Shown one piece after another: positions 29,964-32,127 of a DNA stretch of 32,127 nucleotides; within the stretch, counting starts at the first letter, position 1, and each line of letters opens with the position of its first letter. Origin of the DNA: a virus; the IMG/VR virus record IMGVR_UViG_3300027759_004671, positions 1 to 32,127 of that record. One strand, 5' to 3'. Both the position numbers and the translations under genes were made by a program. Below the pieces are notes generated by a model. That model had not been told where the DNA came from and searched no databases. It saw only the letters and a program-made list of their open reading frames with translations.

Positions 29964-32127
29964 TGAAGAATATAGAAAAAAGAATATCTCCGTTAATTCA
30001 GAGTCAATTCCCTTCTTTTTACCAAGAAGAAGGAGAAAACTTTATTGCGTTTGTGAAAGCCTACTATGAGTGGCTTGAAAATTCTGGAACATATGTTAAT
30101 TATTCTGGCAATACTGTTACTCAGTATATCGCTTCGAATAACGATATTATAGAAGTCACTGCTGATCAACTTGCTAACTCAACATATATGTCGAGTATCA
30201 CACGATATCAACCAATTGATGCAAATCCGCTTTATCATGCTCGTCGACTACCGAGTTACAGAGATATTGACGAAACTACTGACGACTTCATCGTTCACTT
30301 TAAAGAGAAGTATCTGAAGAACATTCAGTTTGATACTGCCACAAATAAGAAGCTTCTTGTGAAGAACTCTCTTGATCTGTATCGTGCAAAGGGCACAGAA
30401 CGTTCTATCGATCTCTTCTTTAAACTTGTATATGGTACAGCCGCAGAAGTAAATTATCCTGCAGAAAAGATCTTTCGTCTATCAGACGGCGTGTATGAGA
30501 AACCAGAATATCTTGAAATAGGGTACTCGATCTATAATATTGACTATGTTGGAAAACAAGTTGTAGGCCAGCTTTCAGGCGCCAAAGCTTTTGTTGAGAA
30601 GTACATTCGCAGAAGAGTTGGTAAAGGTTTCGTTAACCTACTTTATATTTCTGGAAGACAAGGCGAATTTCGTAACGGCGAAGTGATTGGCCTTAACATC
30701 AATAATGAACCCGTATTCGATATTACCAAAAGATCGAAACTCGTAGGATCCGTAAAAAGAGTTACAGTTCAGACACGCGGCAGAGATTTTAATGTCGGAG
30801 ACATCGTAAGATTTACGAACAGTGATCGCGGCCTCGGAGGTTTAGCGCGAGTAGAATCTACTAATTCGGCCGCAGGTCTCGTAGATTTCATTTTTGTAGA
30901 CGGCGGATATGGATATACTCTCGACACAGAATCGATTGTTTCTGAGAAAGTATTAAACCTCAATGAAGTGACGGCAGATTTTACGGCCGAAAACTACTAT
31001 CGTCTGTTCGAACGCGGTGTTCAACCTGTAGTCAATATCGGATACAGTGCGGCCACATCAAACGTTTCTGTCGGAAATACCGTATATCGTTATGCGGCGA
31101 ATGGCATGCTTGCTGCACAAGGAAGAGTACTCGAAGTTGCACCTTCTTCGAATACAAATGGTTTTATCTCGGTATCACACACTTCAGGTGTATTCGTTCC
31201 ATCTGCTACCTATTATACTGGAACGAATAACACGGGAATAAGCTTTACGGCAAGTACACTGACAGACAAATCAATGTCTGGTAAGTTCATGAACATACCG
31301 ACAGATTATGCTGTTATTATTACTTCACCTTCAGCAACATTCAGTGTAGGCGATGTAGTACAGCAACAGAATGCAGGATATATTACTGCTTCTGGTACAG
31401 TGGCAAATGTGATCCAGTTAGAAGGTGAAGTTCAACTTACTCTTACCAATGCTCGCGGCGCTTTCAAGAACAGTAAGCGCATGGCGGATTGGGATTACAA
31501 AGTTGGAACAGGCACAATCACTACATCTACTGCCAGCAATGTAGTCACTGGAACATCTACTGCTTTTAATAACAACTACATCAACTCTACGCTTTATGTC
31601 ACAGGTAACGTGGCGATTGGTAATGTAGTCAGCATAACCAATTCAACTTCTCTTATACTTTCTGCAAACGCGTCGGCAAATGCTGTCGCAAATGCTCATA
31701 ACTACGGCTTAACATATAAGCTTATTAATCAAACCAACAATCAAATCTTTGCAAACGTCAGTTATGTGAATCTAAATGCTGGTTTATATGACATTAAAAA
31801 GCAAGTTCATGTCATTGCGTTTGATGAGTGCTCTTCGAATAACGTTACCTTTGCAAATAACATCTACATCTACAATAGCGCGAATGCGATTGTTGCTGAA
31901 GGCACTGTGATCACTGCTAACTATGCTTCTGCATCAAATACGGGAACTTTAACCTTTATCTCGCGTAAGGGATACTGGAACGAAAGCGATACAGTATACA
32001 CTACCTCAACTCCACCGATCTCTGTATCATTTAACGCGAATTCCTCGGTAACTAATGCGACAGATGAGATTGCAATCACATCTGCAAATACTCTTTTTTC
32101 AGTTAATGCCAGCGTTCTTTATACTGT
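29963..32127 (+). CDS. Large baseplate protein in gp7 position, 5' part (runs off window)
   Basis: Starts in a TAATG overlap with gp6 and stays open to the last base, over 720 codons. The N-terminus (MKNIEKRISPLIQSQFPSF, FVKAYYEWLE) and DATNPLYHARRLPSYRDID-like segment, then KNSLDLYRAKGTERSIDLFF, is a block seen in large structural proteins after gp6 in marine T4-like phages. The rest is beta-modular (VKRVTVQTRGRDFNVGDIVRF, ATFSVGDVVQQQNAGYITA), Ser/Thr/Asn-rich after about residue 350. By position it would be gp7, the wedge initiator, but the sequence is unlike T4 gp7 as far as I can see. Confidence 0.6.
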   Translation, partial: MKNIEKRISPLIQSQFPSFYQEEGENFIAFVKAYYEWLENSGTYVNYSGNTVTQYIASNNDIIEVTADQLANSTYMSSITRYQPIDANPLYHARRLPSYRDIDETTDDFIVHFKEKYLKNIQFDTATNKKLLVKNSLDLYRAKGTERSIDLFFKLVYGTAAEVNYPAEKIFRLSDGVYEKPEYLEIGYSIYNIDYVGKQVVGQLSGAKAFVEKYIRRRVGKGFVNLLYISGRQGEFRNGEVIGLNINNEPVFDITKRSKLVGSVKRVTVQTRGRDFNVGDIVRFTNSDRGLGGLARVESTNSAAGLVDFIFVDGGYGYTLDTESIVSEKVLNLNEVTADFTAENYYRLFERGVQPVVNIGYSAATSNVSVGNTVYRYAANGMLAAQGRVLEVAPSSNTNGFISVSHTSGVFVPSATYYTGTNNTGISFTASTLTDKSMSGKFMNIPTDYAVIITSPSATFSVGDVVQQQNAGYITASGTVANVIQLEGEVQLTLTNARGAFKNSKRMADWDYKVGTGTITTSTASNVVTGTSTAFNNNYINSTLYVTGNVAIGNVVSITNSTSLILSANASANAVANAHNYGLTYKLINQTNNQIFANVSYVNLNAGLYDIKKQVHVIAFDECSSNNVTFANNIYIYNSANAIVAEGTVITANYASASNTGTLTFISRKGYWNESDTVYTTSTPPISVSFNANSSVTNATDEIAITSANTLFSVNASVLYT

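Noticed and set aside
1-32127. CRISPR arrays, insertion-sequence transposases, integrase or att sites
   Set aside because: No regularly spaced repeats, no transposase or integrase motifs and no tRNA-gene attachment pattern were seen; the only mobile-type footprint is at 20278-20867.

Overview
This window is part of a T4-type myovirus genome. The evidence is the collinear set of T4 core genes (RNase H, gp33-gp59-gp32, gp26, gp54, gp2, gp4, gp48, gp53, gp27, gp5, gp25, gp6), T4-style TATAAATA late promoter boxes, and tight TAATG or ATGA gene junctions. Several proteins look more like the marine/cyanophage branch than like T4 itself: gp32 lacks the zinc cysteines, gp5 lacks a lysozyme domain, and there is a DUF6433 protein. 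The host is very probably an alphaproteobacterium, because the phage carries a circularly permuted two-piece tmRNA, the form typical of that class.

Layout. Positions 1-2561 (+) hold a glycan/heptose cassette: the end of a glycosyltransferase, a heptose-7-phosphate kinase, a sedoheptulose-7-phosphate isomerase and a SAM methyltransferase. Positions 2633-7229 (+) hold replication and recombination genes: unknowns, RNase H, DUF6433, PhoH-type ATPase and a RecB/Cas4-like nuclease, closed by a strong terminator. Positions 7262-9934 (+) hold small accessory genes, a DUF932 protein, an exported Gly-rich protein and an exported thermonuclease. Several genes here start behind a phage promoter of the form CATGTACA-N17-TAnnnT. 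Positions 9938-10624 hold the permuted tmRNA behind the same promoter class, followed by a hairpin-rich stretch without a convincing gene. Positions 10625-12990 (+) hold a cell-wall hydrolase, then gp33, gp59 and gp32 in T4 order, ending in a terminator. Positions 13028-21296 (-) hold the tail/hub operon: gp4, gp2, gp54, gp26, a 60-codon ORF with a possible -1 frameshift, and two large virion proteins. The two large proteins share a C-terminal module but carry different peptidoglycan-degrading domains. Positions 21346-32127 (+) hold baseplate genes gp48, gp53, gp27, gp5, two unknowns, gp25, gp6 and a partial gp7-position protein.

Most notable: (1) the phage-encoded two-piece tmRNA with tag ANDNNAYEGLALAA and a G3-U70 acceptor stem; (2) a 577-bp insertion between gp4 and gp2, bounded by a 13-bp direct repeat, carrying a NUMOD3-type ORF and late promoter boxes on both strands; removing it restores a TAATG junction; (3) a T TTT TTT slippery site at the end of gp26 directly upstream of the likely tape-measure genes; (4) late promoter boxes only 4-5 nt from ATG codons, implying leaderless or near-leaderless late mRNAs.
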